A stretch of DNA of 64,000 nt from Saccharopolyspora rhizosphaerae (GTDB taxonomy: Bacteria > Actinomycetota > Actinomycetes > Mycobacteriales > Pseudonocardiaceae), in assembly GCF_003931915.1 (NCBI RefSeq), contig NZ_RSAA01000014.1, positions 248,001-312,000 of the forward strand. The letters are read 5' to 3'. The notes beneath the pieces were generated by a model. The model was given only the letters and a program-made list of their open reading frames with translations. It ran no database searches and had not been told where the DNA came from. Of the stretch, positions 1 through 8,160 are shown piece by piece. A program made the position numbers and the translations under genes. Position 1 is the stretch's first letter, and each line of letters opens with the position of its first letter.

Positions 1-285
1 GGCGGCGCGTTCGACTACACCGTCTGGTACGTCGACGAGCAGCCCACGCTGGGCCGCTTCGAGGCCGGCCTGACGCTGCCGGAGTCGACCCCGCCGCACT
101 GGTTGCTGTACTTCCAGGTCAGCCAGGAGGACGACACCGATTCCGCCATCGCGAAGGTCCGGAAGCTGGGCGGTGAGGTGCTGCGCGAGCCCACCGACAG
201 CCCGTACGGCCGGCAGGCCGTGGTGCGCGACGTCGTCGGCGCACGCTTCGCGCTGATCGACACCGCGCAACGCACCGGCGAGTGA
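1..285 (+). CDS. VOC-family (glyoxalase/bleomycin-resistance fold) protein, 3' part only
   Basis: Reading frame 1 is open from the first base to a TGA and gives the last 94 residues of a protein whose start lies outside the window. The segment carries the pattern of the C-terminal half of a vicinal-oxygen-chelate domain: a strand with HWLLYFQV, a stretch DTDSAIAKVRKLGGEVL, then PYGRQAVVRDVVGARFALID, which in the family supplies the last strand and often a metal-binding acidic residue. Two-domain VOC proteins of this type are common in actinomycetes and rarely have an assigned substrate. I infer family membership only and cannot give a reaction. Confidence 0.75.
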   Translation, partial: GGAFDYTVWYVDEQPTLGRFEAGLTLPESTPPHWLLYFQVSQEDDTDSAIAKVRKLGGEVLREPTDSPYGRQAVVRDVVGARFALIDTAQRTGE

Positions 286-583
286 GCCCTGCGCGACCAC
301 CTGGAGCACCGCGGCGGTACCGGCCTGAGACCCCGTCGAACTTCGACGGCTCTCCGTCGGAGTCGAACATCGCGCGAAGTTCGAACGCACCCGCGCGAGG
401 TGGAGGTCCGGAACAGAGGCTCCGCCGTGTTCCCGAACGGTTCTCGGGTTTCGCTGATGTGGCGGACCCGCTCCCGCGACCCGTTTCGTGGCGAGCTCGC
501 CGGGACGACGCGTGACGTGCTCGCGGAAAGGCGTACGAGGTTCCGCAGCCGGGCTCGCTGAGCGGAGCGGAGCCCACCGGGGA
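286..583. other. intergenic region with short dyads, no gene seen
   Basis: No convincing coding frame is present between the VOC gene and the sigma factor gene, whose stop codons face each other. The stretch holds a perfect 8-bp dyad, CCGTCGAA-C-TTCGACGG at 333-349, and a TCGAAC...GTTCGA pair at 363-384 separated by 10 bases. The first dyad could be part of a terminator for the convergent genes, but there is no T-tract. Confidence 0.4.
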
Positions 584-1462
584 CTAGTCCAGCACGACCG
601 GGTCGAGCTCGGTGAGGTGGTCGCGCTCGGCGATGACTTCGATCTCGGTGATCCGGCCGGCGCGGATGGTCATCAGGAACACCGAGTGCGCCTTGCCGCG
701 TGGCGCGTAGGCGGCACCGATGGCATCGGCGACCAGCGCCGGGCGTGCGAGCTTGGCCCCGCCCTGGAACGCCCGGGCCACCAGCTCCGCACCGCGCGAC
801 TCGGTGGTGAGCGCCGGGGCACCGGCCTTGCGAGCTCGGGCCGCGGCGTCCACCGCGCGCTGATCGGCACGCAGCACCACGTCCGGGTCGAGCACGGTGA
901 GCAGGCCCTCGAAGTCACCCTCCCGGGCCGCGCGCAGGAACGCGTCGACGACCTCGCGCTGGGCGACCAGGTCTGGCTCTGACCGCTCCCTGCGCACCCG
1001 CCGACGGGCCCGGCTGGCGAGCTGCCGGGTGGCCGACGGGCTGCGCCCCACGATCGCCGCGATGTCGTCGAAGGGCACCGCGAACATGTCGTGCAGGACG
1101 AAGGCGAGGCGCTCGGCGGGTTCGAGGGCGTCGAGCACCACGAACAGCGCCAAGCCCACCGAGTCGGCCATCACCGCCTCGGTCTCCGGCGTCGGCCCTT
1201 CAGAAGGCTCGGGCAGGTCCTCGGCGGGCGACTCGGGCCGGGACCGCCGGGAGCGCAGCACGTCCAGGCAGATGCGACCGACGACCGTGGTCAACCAGCC
1301 GCCGAGGTTGCTCACCTCGTCGGTGCCCGCGCGGGACACCCGCAACCAGGCCTCCTGCACGGCGTCCTCCGCCTCGGCGTGGGACCCGAGCATCCGCAGC
1401 GCCACCGCCGCGAGTCGCTTGCGGTGCTGCTCGAACTGCTTCGCCAGGAATTCCTCGTCCAT
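584..1462 (-). CDS. ECF sigma factor with SnoaL-like C-terminal extension (ECF41/ECF56 type)
   Basis: This 292-residue protein has sigma region 2 in its first 80 residues (DAVQEAWLRV, then GWLTTVVGRICLDVLRSRR) and region 4 around residues 105-160 (DIAAIVGRSPSATRQLASRAR). A further 130 residues resemble the SnoaL-like domain that in this ECF group controls sigma activity in place of a separate anti-sigma factor. The DGGGR and NPDKL signatures described for classical ECF41 proteins are not seen: the tail reads AERDHLTELDPVVLD, so it may belong to a sister group. The ATG is preceded by GGAGGAA at good spacing. The gene is divergent from an AhpD/decarboxylase-like gene, the usual partner class. 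An upstream TGTCACA-N16-CGTC promoter suggests autoregulation. Confidence 0.88.
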   Translation of the reverse strand: MDEEFLAKQFEQHRKRLAAVALRMLGSHAEAEDAVQEAWLRVSRAGTDEVSNLGGWLTTVVGRICLDVLRSRRSRPESPAEDLPEPSEGPTPETEAVMADSVGLALFVVLDALEPAERLAFVLHDMFAVPFDDIAAIVGRSPSATRQLASRARRRVRRERSEPDLVAQREVVDAFLRAAREGDFEGLLTVLDPDVVLRADQRAVDAAARARKAGAPALTTESRGAELVARAFQGGAKLARPALVADAIGAAYAPRGKAHSVFLMTIRAGRITEIEVIAERDHLTELDPVVLD

Positions 1463-1463
1463 C

Positions 1464-1490
1464 GGTCACATTCCTCCGCCTCGACCCGTC
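1464..1490 (+). promoter_or_regulatory. ECF-type promoter reading toward the decarboxylase-like gene
   Basis: GGTCACA at 1464-1470 and CGTC at 1487-1490 are separated by exactly 16 bases. This matches the ECF41 consensus TGTCACA-N16-CGTC at all but the first position. It reads rightward to the ATG at 1541. It lies inside the 5' end and leader of the sigma gene transcribed the other way. Confidence 0.65.
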
Positions 1491-1499
1491 ATGAGGAAT

Positions 1500-1526
1500 G
1501 ACGAGCCGGAACGGGCTCGTGTGACA
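1500..1526 (-). promoter_or_regulatory. ECF-type promoter reading toward the sigma factor gene
   Basis: On the minus strand TGTCACA (1526-1520) and CGTC (1503-1500) are separated by exactly 16 bases, a perfect match to the ECF41 consensus. It faces the plus-strand promoter with the two CGTC elements only 9 bp apart. The spacer contains a perfect 7-bp dyad, ACGAGCC...GGCTCGT. This implies that the sigma factor activates its own gene. Confidence 0.7.
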
Positions 1527-1540
1527 GGGAGGTACCCACC

Positions 1541-1996
1541 ATGCAAGCACGGATGAACAACCCCGCGATGCTGCTCCCGGAGGCGTTCACGTCCATCCAG
1601 GCGCTGCTGAAGGCCGTCCACTCGGTCGACGTCCCGGCGCAGATCCTGGAACTGGTGCACTTGCGCTCCAGCCAGATCAACGGCTGCAGCTTCTGCGTGC
1701 ACTACAGCGCGAAGCAGCTCAAGCAGGCCGGCATGAGCGACGACCGGATCTGGTCGGTGGCCGCGTGGCGGGAGGCTCCCTGGTTCAGCGACGCCGAACG
1801 AGCGGCTCTGGAACTCGCCGAGGCCACGACCCGGATCGCCGACCGCGGCGAACCCGTAGACGACGAGCTGTTCAAGCGCCTCACCGAGCACTTCAGCGAG
1901 GAGCAGATCGCGGCGCTGACCCTGATGATCGGCGTCTCCAACATGTTCAACCGGATCAACGCCGTCACCCGGCAACCCGCGGACGCCACCTTCTGA
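1541..1996 (+). CDS. AhpD-like / carboxymuconolactone decarboxylase family protein
   Basis: This 151-residue protein has the CMD/AhpD core motif NGCSFCVHYSAKQ, with Cys49, Cys52 and His54 forming the CxxCxH redox centre known from AhpD-type alkylhydroperoxidases. It lacks the fusion partners of true 4-carboxymuconolactone decarboxylases, so a peroxidase or thiol-redox role is more likely than protocatechuate catabolism; this is inference from the motif. GGGAGG precedes the ATG by 8 bases. Its promoter matches the motif read by the divergent ECF sigma factor, and such sigma factors typically control a carboxymuconolactone decarboxylase, oxidoreductase or epimerase gene beside them. Confidence 0.88.
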   Translation: MQARMNNPAMLLPEAFTSIQALLKAVHSVDVPAQILELVHLRSSQINGCSFCVHYSAKQLKQAGMSDDRIWSVAAWREAPWFSDAERAALELAEATTRIADRGEPVDDELFKRLTEHFSEEQIAALTLMIGVSNMFNRINAVTRQPADATF

Positions 1997-2007
1997 CCCG
2001 GCCCGCC

Positions 2008-2037
2008 GGAATCCGCGTCCCCCTGGACGCGGATTCC
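2008..2037 (+). terminator. hairpin after the AhpD-like gene
   Basis: A perfect 13-bp stem (GGAATCCGCGTCC) with a CCCT loop begins 12 bases after the stop codon. No T-tract follows, which is common in high-GC actinobacteria. Confidence 0.65.
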
Positions 2038-2182
2038 CACCGCGTTGGGGACGTCCTCGACCGGTTCGAACGCCCTCTCGACGTCCGTTCACCGCGCTAC
2101 GGGAGCAGAACCGCGCTCGCAGGACAGCCGGTTCCGCCGAGGTCACGTCAGCACCGGCTGGAGCAGCGCAGGGACCTCTCTC

Positions 2183-2914
2183 TCAGGGAGTGACGAGACC
2201 GGTCGGCTTGGTCCGGGTCCGGAGGCGGTAGCTGACCGGGATCGTGCGGCCCGGGGACTCGGCGGCCGCCCGGGCGGCGGTCCCGGCCGAGAACTCGATG
2301 CGCAGGACCGCCTCCAGCGTCTCCCGGTCGTCGAAGCGCCAGAGCGTGGAGACCGTCGTGCTGGTGAAGTGGTGGCGGGTGAAGAACGACTCGATGGCGT
2401 CCGGATCGATCTGCGGAGCATCGGCGCGCATCCAGTCGCCGTAGGGCGGGGCGGCCGCGTCCAGGTCGATGATCGCGAGCGTGCCGCCTGGGCGCAGGAC
2501 CCGCTCCGCCTCGGCGAGGCCCGGTTCGCAGCCGGGCCCGAAGAAGTAGGCCGTGCGGGCGTGCACCAGGTCGGCGCTGCGGTCCGCCAGCGGGAGGCGC
2601 TGCGCGGGGGCGAGGCGGACGTCCACCCCGGGCGTGCCCGCCGTGCGGGCGCGAGCGCGCTCCACCAGCGGCTCGTGCGGCTCGACACCGATCACCGAGC
2701 GAGCGGTGGCGGCGAAGACCGGCAGGTGGAAGCCGTCACCGCAGCCCACGTCGACCACGTCCAGGCCTGCCCAGTCCCGCTCGGCTCGCAACGCCTTCCA
2801 CAACGCTCCGGTCGAGTCCTGAGCGCGGTTCTCCGCCTCGTAGACCTCCGGCCAGTTCCAGATGTTCGGGCTCGGCCGGACCTCCGGAGCCCGCTTCGCG
2901 CGCCGGGTCCGCAT
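2183..2914 (-). CDS. class I SAM-dependent methyltransferase
   Basis: This 243-residue protein carries methyltransferase motif I as VVDVGCGDGFHL at residues 53-64. An acidic motif II follows (VIGVEPHEPLVERA), and a post-motif region reads AERVLRPGGTLAIIDL near residue 155, the usual order for a UbiE/Methyltransf_11 small-molecule enzyme. The substrate cannot be read from the sequence. Its ATG overlaps the cdsA stop codon in TGATG, so the two are probably translationally coupled and share the frr-cdsA transcript. The coupling to phospholipid synthesis may be positional only. Confidence 0.82.
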   Translation of the reverse strand: MRTRRAKRAPEVRPSPNIWNWPEVYEAENRAQDSTGALWKALRAERDWAGLDVVDVGCGDGFHLPVFAATARSVIGVEPHEPLVERARARTAGTPGVDVRLAPAQRLPLADRSADLVHARTAYFFGPGCEPGLAEAERVLRPGGTLAIIDLDAAAPPYGDWMRADAPQIDPDAIESFFTRHHFTSTTVSTLWRFDDRETLEAVLRIEFSAGTAARAAAESPGRTIPVSYRLRTRTKPTGLVTP

Positions 2915-3798
2915 CAGCCCGGGATCAGCCAGAAGAGCATCATCCAGGCGAGCGGTGCCGACGGCAGCAGCGAGTCCATCCGGTCCATCAGGCCGCCGTG
3001 CCCGGGCAGCAGGTTGCCCATGTCCTTGATGCCCAGGTCGCGCTTGATCACCGACTCCATCAGGTCACCGATCGTCGCGCTGCAGACCAGCGCCGCGCCG
3101 ACCAGCGCACCCATCCACCACTGGCCGTCGAGCAGCAGCCACACCGACAGCACACCGGCGAGCACGCCGCCGATCATCGACCCGGCGAAGCCCTCCCAGG
3201 ACTTCTTCGGGCTGATCACCGGCGCCATCGGGTGCTTGCCGAACAGCACGCCGGACGCGTAGCCACCGGTGTCCGAGGCGACCACGCAGATGAGGAAGAC
3301 CAGCACTCGGAAGGCGCCGTCCTCCGGTCGCACCAGCATCGCGGCGAAGGCCGTGAACAGCGGGACGTAGGCGACGGTGAACACCGATGCGGTCACGTCG
3401 CGCACGTAGCCCTCGATGCCGTTGCGGAACCGCCACACCAGGCAGCCCAGCACGGTGATCGCGAACGAGATCAGGATGCCGCGCAGGCCGAACGGCCAGG
3501 ACAGCCACATCATGGCCTGCCCACCGATCAGCACGGGTGCTAACGAGACCCGGATGCCCGCCGCGCGTCGCACGGCGTGGGCCAGTTCGATGGTCGAGAC
3601 CAGAGCGGCCGCTGCGGCGATGCCGATGAACACGAAACGGACCATCAGCAACGAGAGGATGACGGCCGCCCCGAGCACGACCCCGACGCCGATGGCGGCG
3701 CGGAGGTCACGTCCGGCCCGGGAGGGACGCGAAGGCGGGTCCGGAACGTCGTCGGCCGACATTCCGGACTCGTCTGCACACTGGCCGGGCGTCACCAC
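2914..3798 (-). CDS. cdsA: phosphatidate cytidylyltransferase
   Basis: CdsA makes CDP-diacylglycerol from phosphatidic acid and CTP in the cytoplasmic membrane, the branch point for phosphatidylinositol, phosphatidylethanolamine and cardiolipin. The protein has about eight hydrophobic segments and the full C-terminal family signature at residues 249-275: SVIKRDLGIKD, then PGHGGLMDRMDS, with the metal-binding aspartates. The first in-frame start is a GTG that directly follows the frr stop. An internal ATG at codon 13 is a possible alternative. Placement after pyrH and frr is the standard bacterial order. Confidence 0.94.
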   Translation of the reverse strand: MVTPGQCADESGMSADDVPDPPSRPSRAGRDLRAAIGVGVVLGAAVILSLLMVRFVFIGIAAAAALVSTIELAHAVRRAAGIRVSLAPVLIGGQAMMWLSWPFGLRGILISFAITVLGCLVWRFRNGIEGYVRDVTASVFTVAYVPLFTAFAAMLVRPEDGAFRVLVFLICVVASDTGGYASGVLFGKHPMAPVISPKKSWEGFAGSMIGGVLAGVLSVWLLLDGQWWMGALVGAALVCSATIGDLMESVIKRDLGIKDMGNLLPGHGGLMDRMDSLLPSAPLAWMMLFWLIPG

Positions 3799-4356
3799 TC
3801 AGACCTCGAGGAGTTCCGCTTCCTTGTGCTTGAGCAGCTCGTCGACCTGACCGGTGTAGCGGTGGGTCAGGTTCTCGAGTTCCTTCTCCGCACGCGAGCC
3901 CTCGTCCTCACCGGCTTCACCCTCCTTGACGATGCGCTCGATCTCCTCCTTCACCTTGCGGCGGATGCCGCGGATGGTGACCCGGCCTTCCTCGCCCTTG
4001 GCCTTGGCGAGCTTGACCATCTCCTTGCGGCGTTCCTCGGTCATCTGCGGGATCGCGACGCGGATGAGCTGACCGTCGTTGGACGGGTTGACCCCGAGGT
4101 CGGAATCGCGGATCGCCTTCTCCATCGCACCCAGCTGACTGGCGTCGTAGGGCTTGATGACGACCAGCCGCGCCTCCGGGACGGAGATGCTGGCGAGCTG
4201 GTTCAGCGGCGTCGGCGATCCGTAGTAGTCGACGACGATGCCGGAGAACATCGCGGGGTTCGCGCGACCGGTGCGGACGGAGGCCAGCTCATCCTTGGCC
4301 ACCTCCACAGCCTTTTGCATCTTCTCCTCGCCTTCGAGAAGAGCTTCGTCGATCAC
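3799..4356 (-). CDS. frr: ribosome recycling factor
   Basis: Frr splits post-termination ribosomes together with EF-G. The 185-residue length is that of the family. Diagnostic segments are [20 protein letters not shown] near the N terminus, the [10 protein letters not shown] turn, and the C-terminal three-helix-bundle strand [20 protein letters not shown]. It lies 101 bases downstream of pyrH and abuts cdsA with no gap, so the pyrH-frr-cdsA block is probably one operon. Confidence 0.97.
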   Translation of the reverse strand: MIDEALLEGEEKMQKAVEVAKDELASVRTGRANPAMFSGIVVDYYGSPTPLNQLASISVPEARLVVIKPYDASQLGAMEKAIRDSDLGVNPSNDGQLIRVAIPQMTEERRKEMVKLAKAKGEEGRVTIRGIRRKVKEEIERIVKEGEAGEDEGSRAEKELENLTHRYTGQVDELLKHKEAELLEV

Positions 4357-4457
4357 GGCTGCTCCTTAAGTGTGCCGACCAGTGGACGTTGCAAGTGTGG
4401 CGTGTCGTTCGGCGCGCCTCCTGGGCGGCCCCACGACCAGATCAGGATCCAGCACCC

Positions 4458-5207
4458 TCAGAGCTCCTCGGCGGCCGGGGTGCTGACCAGCGTGCCGATC
4501 TTCTCACCGCCCACGGCGCGGGCGATGTTGCCTTCCTCCAGGAGGTTGAACACCAGGATGGGCATCTGGTTGTCCATGCACAGGCTGAACGCCGTCGCAT
4601 CCGCGACCTTCAGGCCGCGTTCGAGCACCTCGCGGTGGGTGATGTGCTCGAACAGCTTCGCGTCGGGCGTGGTCTTCGGGTCGGCGGTGTAGACGCCGTC
4701 AACGGCCTTGGCCATCAGCACGACCTCGCAGCCGATCTCCAGCGCCCGCTGCGCGGCGGTGGTGTCGGTGGAGAAGTACGGCATGCCGGTGCCGGCGCCG
4801 AAGATGACCACGCGGCCCTTCTCCATGTGCCGGGACGCCCGCCGCGGGATGTAGGGCTCGGCGACCTGGCCCATCGTGATCGCGGTCATCACCCGGGTGT
4901 CGATGCCGTGCTCGCGTTCCAAGAAGTCCTGCAGCGCCAGGCAGTTCATGACCGTGCCCAGCATCGCCATGTAGTCGCCGCGCGCGCGGTCCATGCCGCG
5001 CTGCTGCAGCTCGGCGCCGCGGAAGAAGTTCCCGCCACCGATCACGATGGCCACCTCGACCCCGTCGGCGACGATCTCACCGATCTGGCGTGCCACGGTG
5101 GCGACCACTTCGGGATCGATCCCGACGGCGCCGCCCCCGAACATCTCGCCGCCGAGCTTGAGCAGCACGCGACCGTAACCACGCTGAGCCGGGCCGTCGT
5201 CGGTCAC
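4458..5207 (-). CDS. pyrH: UMP kinase
   Basis: PyrH phosphorylates UMP to UDP in pyrimidine nucleotide synthesis and works as a hexamer of the amino-acid-kinase fold. The 249-residue protein has the phosphate-binding start [14 protein letters not shown], the [15 protein letters not shown] loop, and [17 protein letters not shown], which binds UMP. GTG serves as the start. It lies between tsf and frr as in most bacteria. A strong terminator after tsf separates it from the ribosomal genes upstream, so it should have its own promoter in the 240-base gap. Confidence 0.97.
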   Translation of the reverse strand: MTDDGPAQRGYGRVLLKLGGEMFGGGAVGIDPEVVATVARQIGEIVADGVEVAIVIGGGNFFRGAELQQRGMDRARGDYMAMLGTVMNCLALQDFLEREHGIDTRVMTAITMGQVAEPYIPRRASRHMEKGRVVIFGAGTGMPYFSTDTTAAQRALEIGCEVVLMAKAVDGVYTADPKTTPDAKLFEHITHREVLERGLKVADATAFSLCMDNQMPILVFNLLEEGNIARAVGGEKIGTLVSTPAAEEL

Positions 5208-5333
5208 TTGGATCCTCCCGCGAGGTCTTGACAGTGCACTTCATCGGTGTGTGCGGGTTGTGAACCGGGTACCCGCCTGGTGAGCGACCGATACCCGGGC
5301 GCGGCTCCGCTCCGCGGAACCGCCGCTACTTGC

Positions 5334-5368
5334 AAAAGCGCCCCGCCTCGTTGACGAAGGCGGGGCGC
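5334..5368 (-). terminator. intrinsic terminator of the rpsB-tsf operon
   Basis: A perfect 11-bp stem (GCGCCCCGCCT with its complement) closes a 9-base loop and, read on the minus strand, runs directly into CTTTTGC. It lies 83 bases past the tsf stop. This is one of the few hairpins in the window with a recognisable T-tract. Confidence 0.85.
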
Positions 5369-5450
5369 CGTGCCGTGTCCCACGGCCGCCGGGGCCGGTG
5401 CGCCGGCCGAACCCCCACCGGGGTGCGGCCGGCATCCGCCGCGGCGTGGA

Positions 5451-6266
5451 TCAGGCCTGACCGACCTCGAACCGGACGAAACCGGTCACGGTCACGCCGG
5501 CCTCGTCCAGCAGGGCCTTGACGGTCTTCTTGTTGTCCTGCACGGACGGCTGGTCCAGCAGGCAGTTCTCCTTGAAGAAGCCGTTGAGACGACCCTCGAT
5601 GATCTTCGGCAGGGCCTTCTCCGGCTTGCCCTCCTCCTTGGCGGTCTCCTCGGCGATCCGACGCTCGTTGGCCTGGATGTCCTCGGGGACGTCGTCGCGG
5701 GAGAGGTAGGTGGGCTTGAGCGCGGCGACCTGCATCGCGGCGCCGCGAGCGGCCTCCGAGTCGTCACCGGTGTACTGCACCAGGACGCCGACCTGCGGGG
5801 GCAGGTCCGCGGAGCGGCGGTGCAGGTAGGTGGCCACCTGGCCGTCGAAGTTCTTGACCCTGCGCAGCTCCAGCTTCTCACCGATCTTGGCGGAGAGCTC
5901 CTGGATGGCCTCGCCGACGTTCTTGTCGTCCAGCTTCGCGGCCAGCGCGGAGTCCACGTCGGTCGCACCGGCGGCGGCCGCAGCGGAGACGACCTTGTTG
6001 GCCAGCTCGATGAACTCGTCGTTCTTGGCGACGAAGTCCGTCTCGCTGTTCAGCTCGATCAGAACGCCGTTCTCGGCGGCGACCAGGCCCTCGGCGGTGG
6101 CGCGCTCGGCGCGCTTGCCGACGTCCTTGGCGCCCTTGATGCGCAGGCCCTCGACGGCCTTGTCGAAGTCGCCGTCGTTCTCCTCAAGAGCCTTCTTGCA
6201 GTCCATCATGCCGGCGCCGGTCAGCTCGCGAAGACGCTTGACGTCGGCCGCACTGAAGTTCGCCAT
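5451..6266 (-). CDS. tsf: translation elongation factor Ts
   Basis: EF-Ts is the guanine nucleotide exchange factor for EF-Tu. The protein is 271 residues when started at the ATG that gives [20 protein letters not shown], the universal N terminus. An upstream in-frame start would add 21 residues unlike the family and is rejected. The catalytic [10 protein letters not shown] motif is at about residue 80. The second domain, ending in the tail [11 protein letters not shown], is complete. It follows rpsB, as almost everywhere in bacteria. Confidence 0.97.
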   Translation of the reverse strand: MANFSAADVKRLRELTGAGMMDCKKALEENDGDFDKAVEGLRIKGAKDVGKRAERATAEGLVAAENGVLIELNSETDFVAKNDEFIELANKVVSAAAAAGATDVDSALAAKLDDKNVGEAIQELSAKIGEKLELRRVKNFDGQVATYLHRRSADLPPQVGVLVQYTGDDSEAARGAAMQVAALKPTYLSRDDVPEDIQANERRIAEETAKEEGKPEKALPKIIEGRLNGFFKENCLLDQPSVQDNKKTVKALLDEAGVTVTGFVRFEVGQA

Positions 6267-6409
6267 CGTGCGTAGTCCGTCCCTGTTGATACGGAGGTGG
6301 AAGATCTTTCCGGATTGCGGACCCGACACCGAGCGGAGCGCCGCGATCAGCGGCAGTGCTCTCGGCCCGACGTGGGTCTGGTGCCAGTGTGACTGGCGAG
6401 CAGCCTGAT

Positions 6410-6450
6410 CGCGCTGCGCACCCGGTGAGGTCCAGCGGGTGCGCAGCGCG
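6410..6450 (-). terminator. hairpin in the rpsB-tsf gap
   Basis: A perfect 14-bp stem (CGCGCTGCGCACCC with its complement, 13-base loop) starts 6 bases after the rpsB stop. The flanks CCTGATC and GATCAGG can extend it into the stop codon. No T-tract follows. It probably acts as a partial terminator that lowers tsf expression relative to rpsB. Confidence 0.6.
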
Positions 6451-6455
6451 GGTGA

Positions 6456-7283
6456 TCAGGACTGCGCGGGCTGCTGCTCGCCGCCCTCGGCGGCCTGGCC
6501 GGAACCGGCCAGCAGTTCCTTCTCCCACTCGGCCAGCGGCTCGTCGCCGGCCGGCTTGTCCTCGCCACCCTCGGCGGCGGCACCGTTGTTGCGGCCGGAG
6601 CGGGCCATCAGGCCCTCGGCGACACCATCGGCGACCACGCGGGTGAGCAGCGCGGCGGAGCGGATCGCGTCGTCGTTGCCCGGGATCGGGTAGTCGACCT
6701 CGTCCGGGTCGCAGTTGGTGTCCAGGATCGCCACGACCGGGATGCCGAGCTTGCGAGCCTCACCGACGGCGATGTGCTCCTTCTTGGTGTCCACGATCCA
6801 CACGGCGCTGGGCACCTTGGACATGTCGCGGATACCGCCGAGCGTCTTCTCCAGCTTGTCCTTCTCGCGGGTCAGCATCAAGATCTCCTTCTTGGTGCGA
6901 CCCTCGAAGCCACCGGTCTGCTCCATGGTCTCGAGTTCCTTGAGACGCTGCAGACGGCGGTGGACGGTCTGGAAGTTGGTCAGCATGCCACCCAGCCAGC
7001 GCTGGTTGACGAACGGCATGCCGACCCGCTGGGCCTGCTCGGCGATCGCTTCCTGCGCCTGCTTCTTGGTGCCGACGAACAGGATCGTGCCGCCGTGGGC
7101 GACGGTCTGCTTGATGAAGTCGAACGCACCATCGATGTAGGTCAGCGTCTGCTGCAGGTCGATGATGTAGATGCCGTTGCGCTCGGTGAAGATGTAGCGC
7201 TTCATCTTCGGGTTCCAGCGCCGGGTCTGGTGCCCGAAGTGCACGCCGCTGTCGAGCAGCTGCTTCATGGTGACGACGGCCAT
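6456..7283 (-). CDS. rpsB: 30S ribosomal protein uS2
   Basis: uS2 binds late to the 30S head and is needed for S1 or mRNA docking. The N terminus [19 protein letters not shown] and the motif [19 protein letters not shown] are diagnostic, as is [20 protein letters not shown]. The 275-residue length includes a non-conserved Gly/Glu/Gln-rich tail of about 45 residues, normal in actinobacteria. It begins the rpsB-tsf operon and is divergent from an M23 peptidase gene. Confidence 0.97.
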   Translation of the reverse strand: MAVVTMKQLLDSGVHFGHQTRRWNPKMKRYIFTERNGIYIIDLQQTLTYIDGAFDFIKQTVAHGGTILFVGTKKQAQEAIAEQAQRVGMPFVNQRWLGGMLTNFQTVHRRLQRLKELETMEQTGGFEGRTKKEILMLTREKDKLEKTLGGIRDMSKVPSAVWIVDTKKEHIAVGEARKLGIPVVAILDTNCDPDEVDYPIPGNDDAIRSAALLTRVVADGVAEGLMARSGRNNGAAAEGGEDKPAGDEPLAEWEKELLAGSGQAAEGGEQQPAQS

Positions 7284-7527
7284 GGCCTGTGTTCACCTCT
7301 TGAGTCAGGCGCGTCCTGCGCGGACGCGCGATTTCCGGTTGCTGCGACGAGCCGGGTGACCCGCCGCCCTGGTGCCCGCCCGACTCCCCCACCCACCCCT
7401 CGACGAGGCGGGACCGCGGGAGACCCGGTGGCCGACCGGCGCAGCACCCGGAGCGATCCGGGAGCAGTTCGGTGGCGCACGCGCGGGCACGCGTAGTCGG
7501 TCCGTGCGCACACGAAACCGCGTGGAC

Positions 7528-7533
7528 AGTGTA
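7528..7533 (-). promoter_or_regulatory. possible -10 element for rpsB
   Basis: TACACT on the minus strand fits the actinobacterial TANNNT -10 pattern and would give a leader of about 240 bases. No good -35 is visible at 16-18 bases. Confidence 0.3.
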
Positions 7534-7571
7534 CTGGACGCGCAACCCACCACCCGATCGCGGACCGGGAG

Positions 7572-7599
7572 TGGTCCACAGGCGCCCGGTTTGTCCACA
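7572..7599 (+). promoter_or_regulatory. two DnaA-box-like nonamers
   Basis: TGGTCCACA (7572-7580) and TTGTCCACA (7591-7599) lie in the same orientation, 19 bases apart start to start, in the divergent rpsB/M23 promoter region. The second is a perfect match to the high-GC actinobacterial DnaA box and the first differs at one base. They could mark DnaA-linked control. Single-mismatch nonamers do occur elsewhere in the window, so chance is not excluded. Confidence 0.4.
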
Positions 7600-7651
7600 G
7601 ATCTTCCGTCCGTCCTGGTCATCGCGCACGTGAGTGGGCCACGGTGGAGGC

Positions 7652-8155
7652 ATGCGGATCCTGATCCCGGCCCTGCTCGGCGTCACCCTGGCCTGCTTCG
7701 CCGGGCCGGCTGTCGCCGACGCCCCACCTGCGGCTCCGGCCCCGCCCGCCGCGGTGGGGTTCGGCTGGCCGCTGGACCCGCCCGCGGTGGTGCGCCCGTT
7801 CGAGGAACCCGAGTCGGCGTTCGGCCCGGGGCATCGCGGGGTGGACCTGGCGGGACGGGCCGGCCAACCGGTGCTGGCAGCGGCCGAGGGCGTGGTGGTG
7901 CACGCCGGGTTGCTGGTGGACCGCGGCGTGGTCTCCGTGGAGCACCCCGGCGGGCTGCGCACCAGCTACGAGCCGATCACCCCGCTGGTCGCGCGCGGCG
8001 ACCGCGTCACCCGCGGGCAGGTGATCGGCCACCTGGAACCCGGGCACCCCGGTTGTCCGGCGCAGGCGTGCCTGCACTGGGGCCTGCGGGAGGGCGGGGA
8101 CTACCGCGATCCCCTCTCGCTGATCGGAAGCCAGGTGCGGCTGCTGCCGTGGTGA
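7652..8155 (+). CDS. secreted M23-family metallopeptidase-like protein
   Basis: The protein has 167 residues when started at the ATG after GGTGGAGG. It begins with a Sec signal peptide (MRILIPALLGVTLACFAG, cleavage likely near AVADA) and continues as an M23/LytM domain. The first zinc motif, HRGVDLAG, is intact. In the second motif the usual HxH is CLHWG: the zinc-ligand His is kept, but the first, catalytic His is Cys. Related actinobacterial proteins can share this change, so activity is uncertain. A short Pro/Ala linker follows the signal. It should act on or bind peptidoglycan outside the membrane. It converges on whiG with a 5-base gap. Confidence 0.85.
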   Translation: MRILIPALLGVTLACFAGPAVADAPPAAPAPPAAVGFGWPLDPPAVVRPFEEPESAFGPGHRGVDLAGRAGQPVLAAAEGVVVHAGLLVDRGVVSVEHPGGLRTSYEPITPLVARGDRVTRGQVIGHLEPGHPGCPAQACLHWGLREGGDYRDPLSLIGSQVRLLPW

Positions 8156-8160
8156 TCAGG

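Noticed and set aside
363-384. Possible LexA box (TCGAAC...GTTCGA)
   Set aside because: The actinobacterial SOS box needs a 4-base gap; here the gap is 10, and the site lies between convergent gene ends rather than in a promoter.
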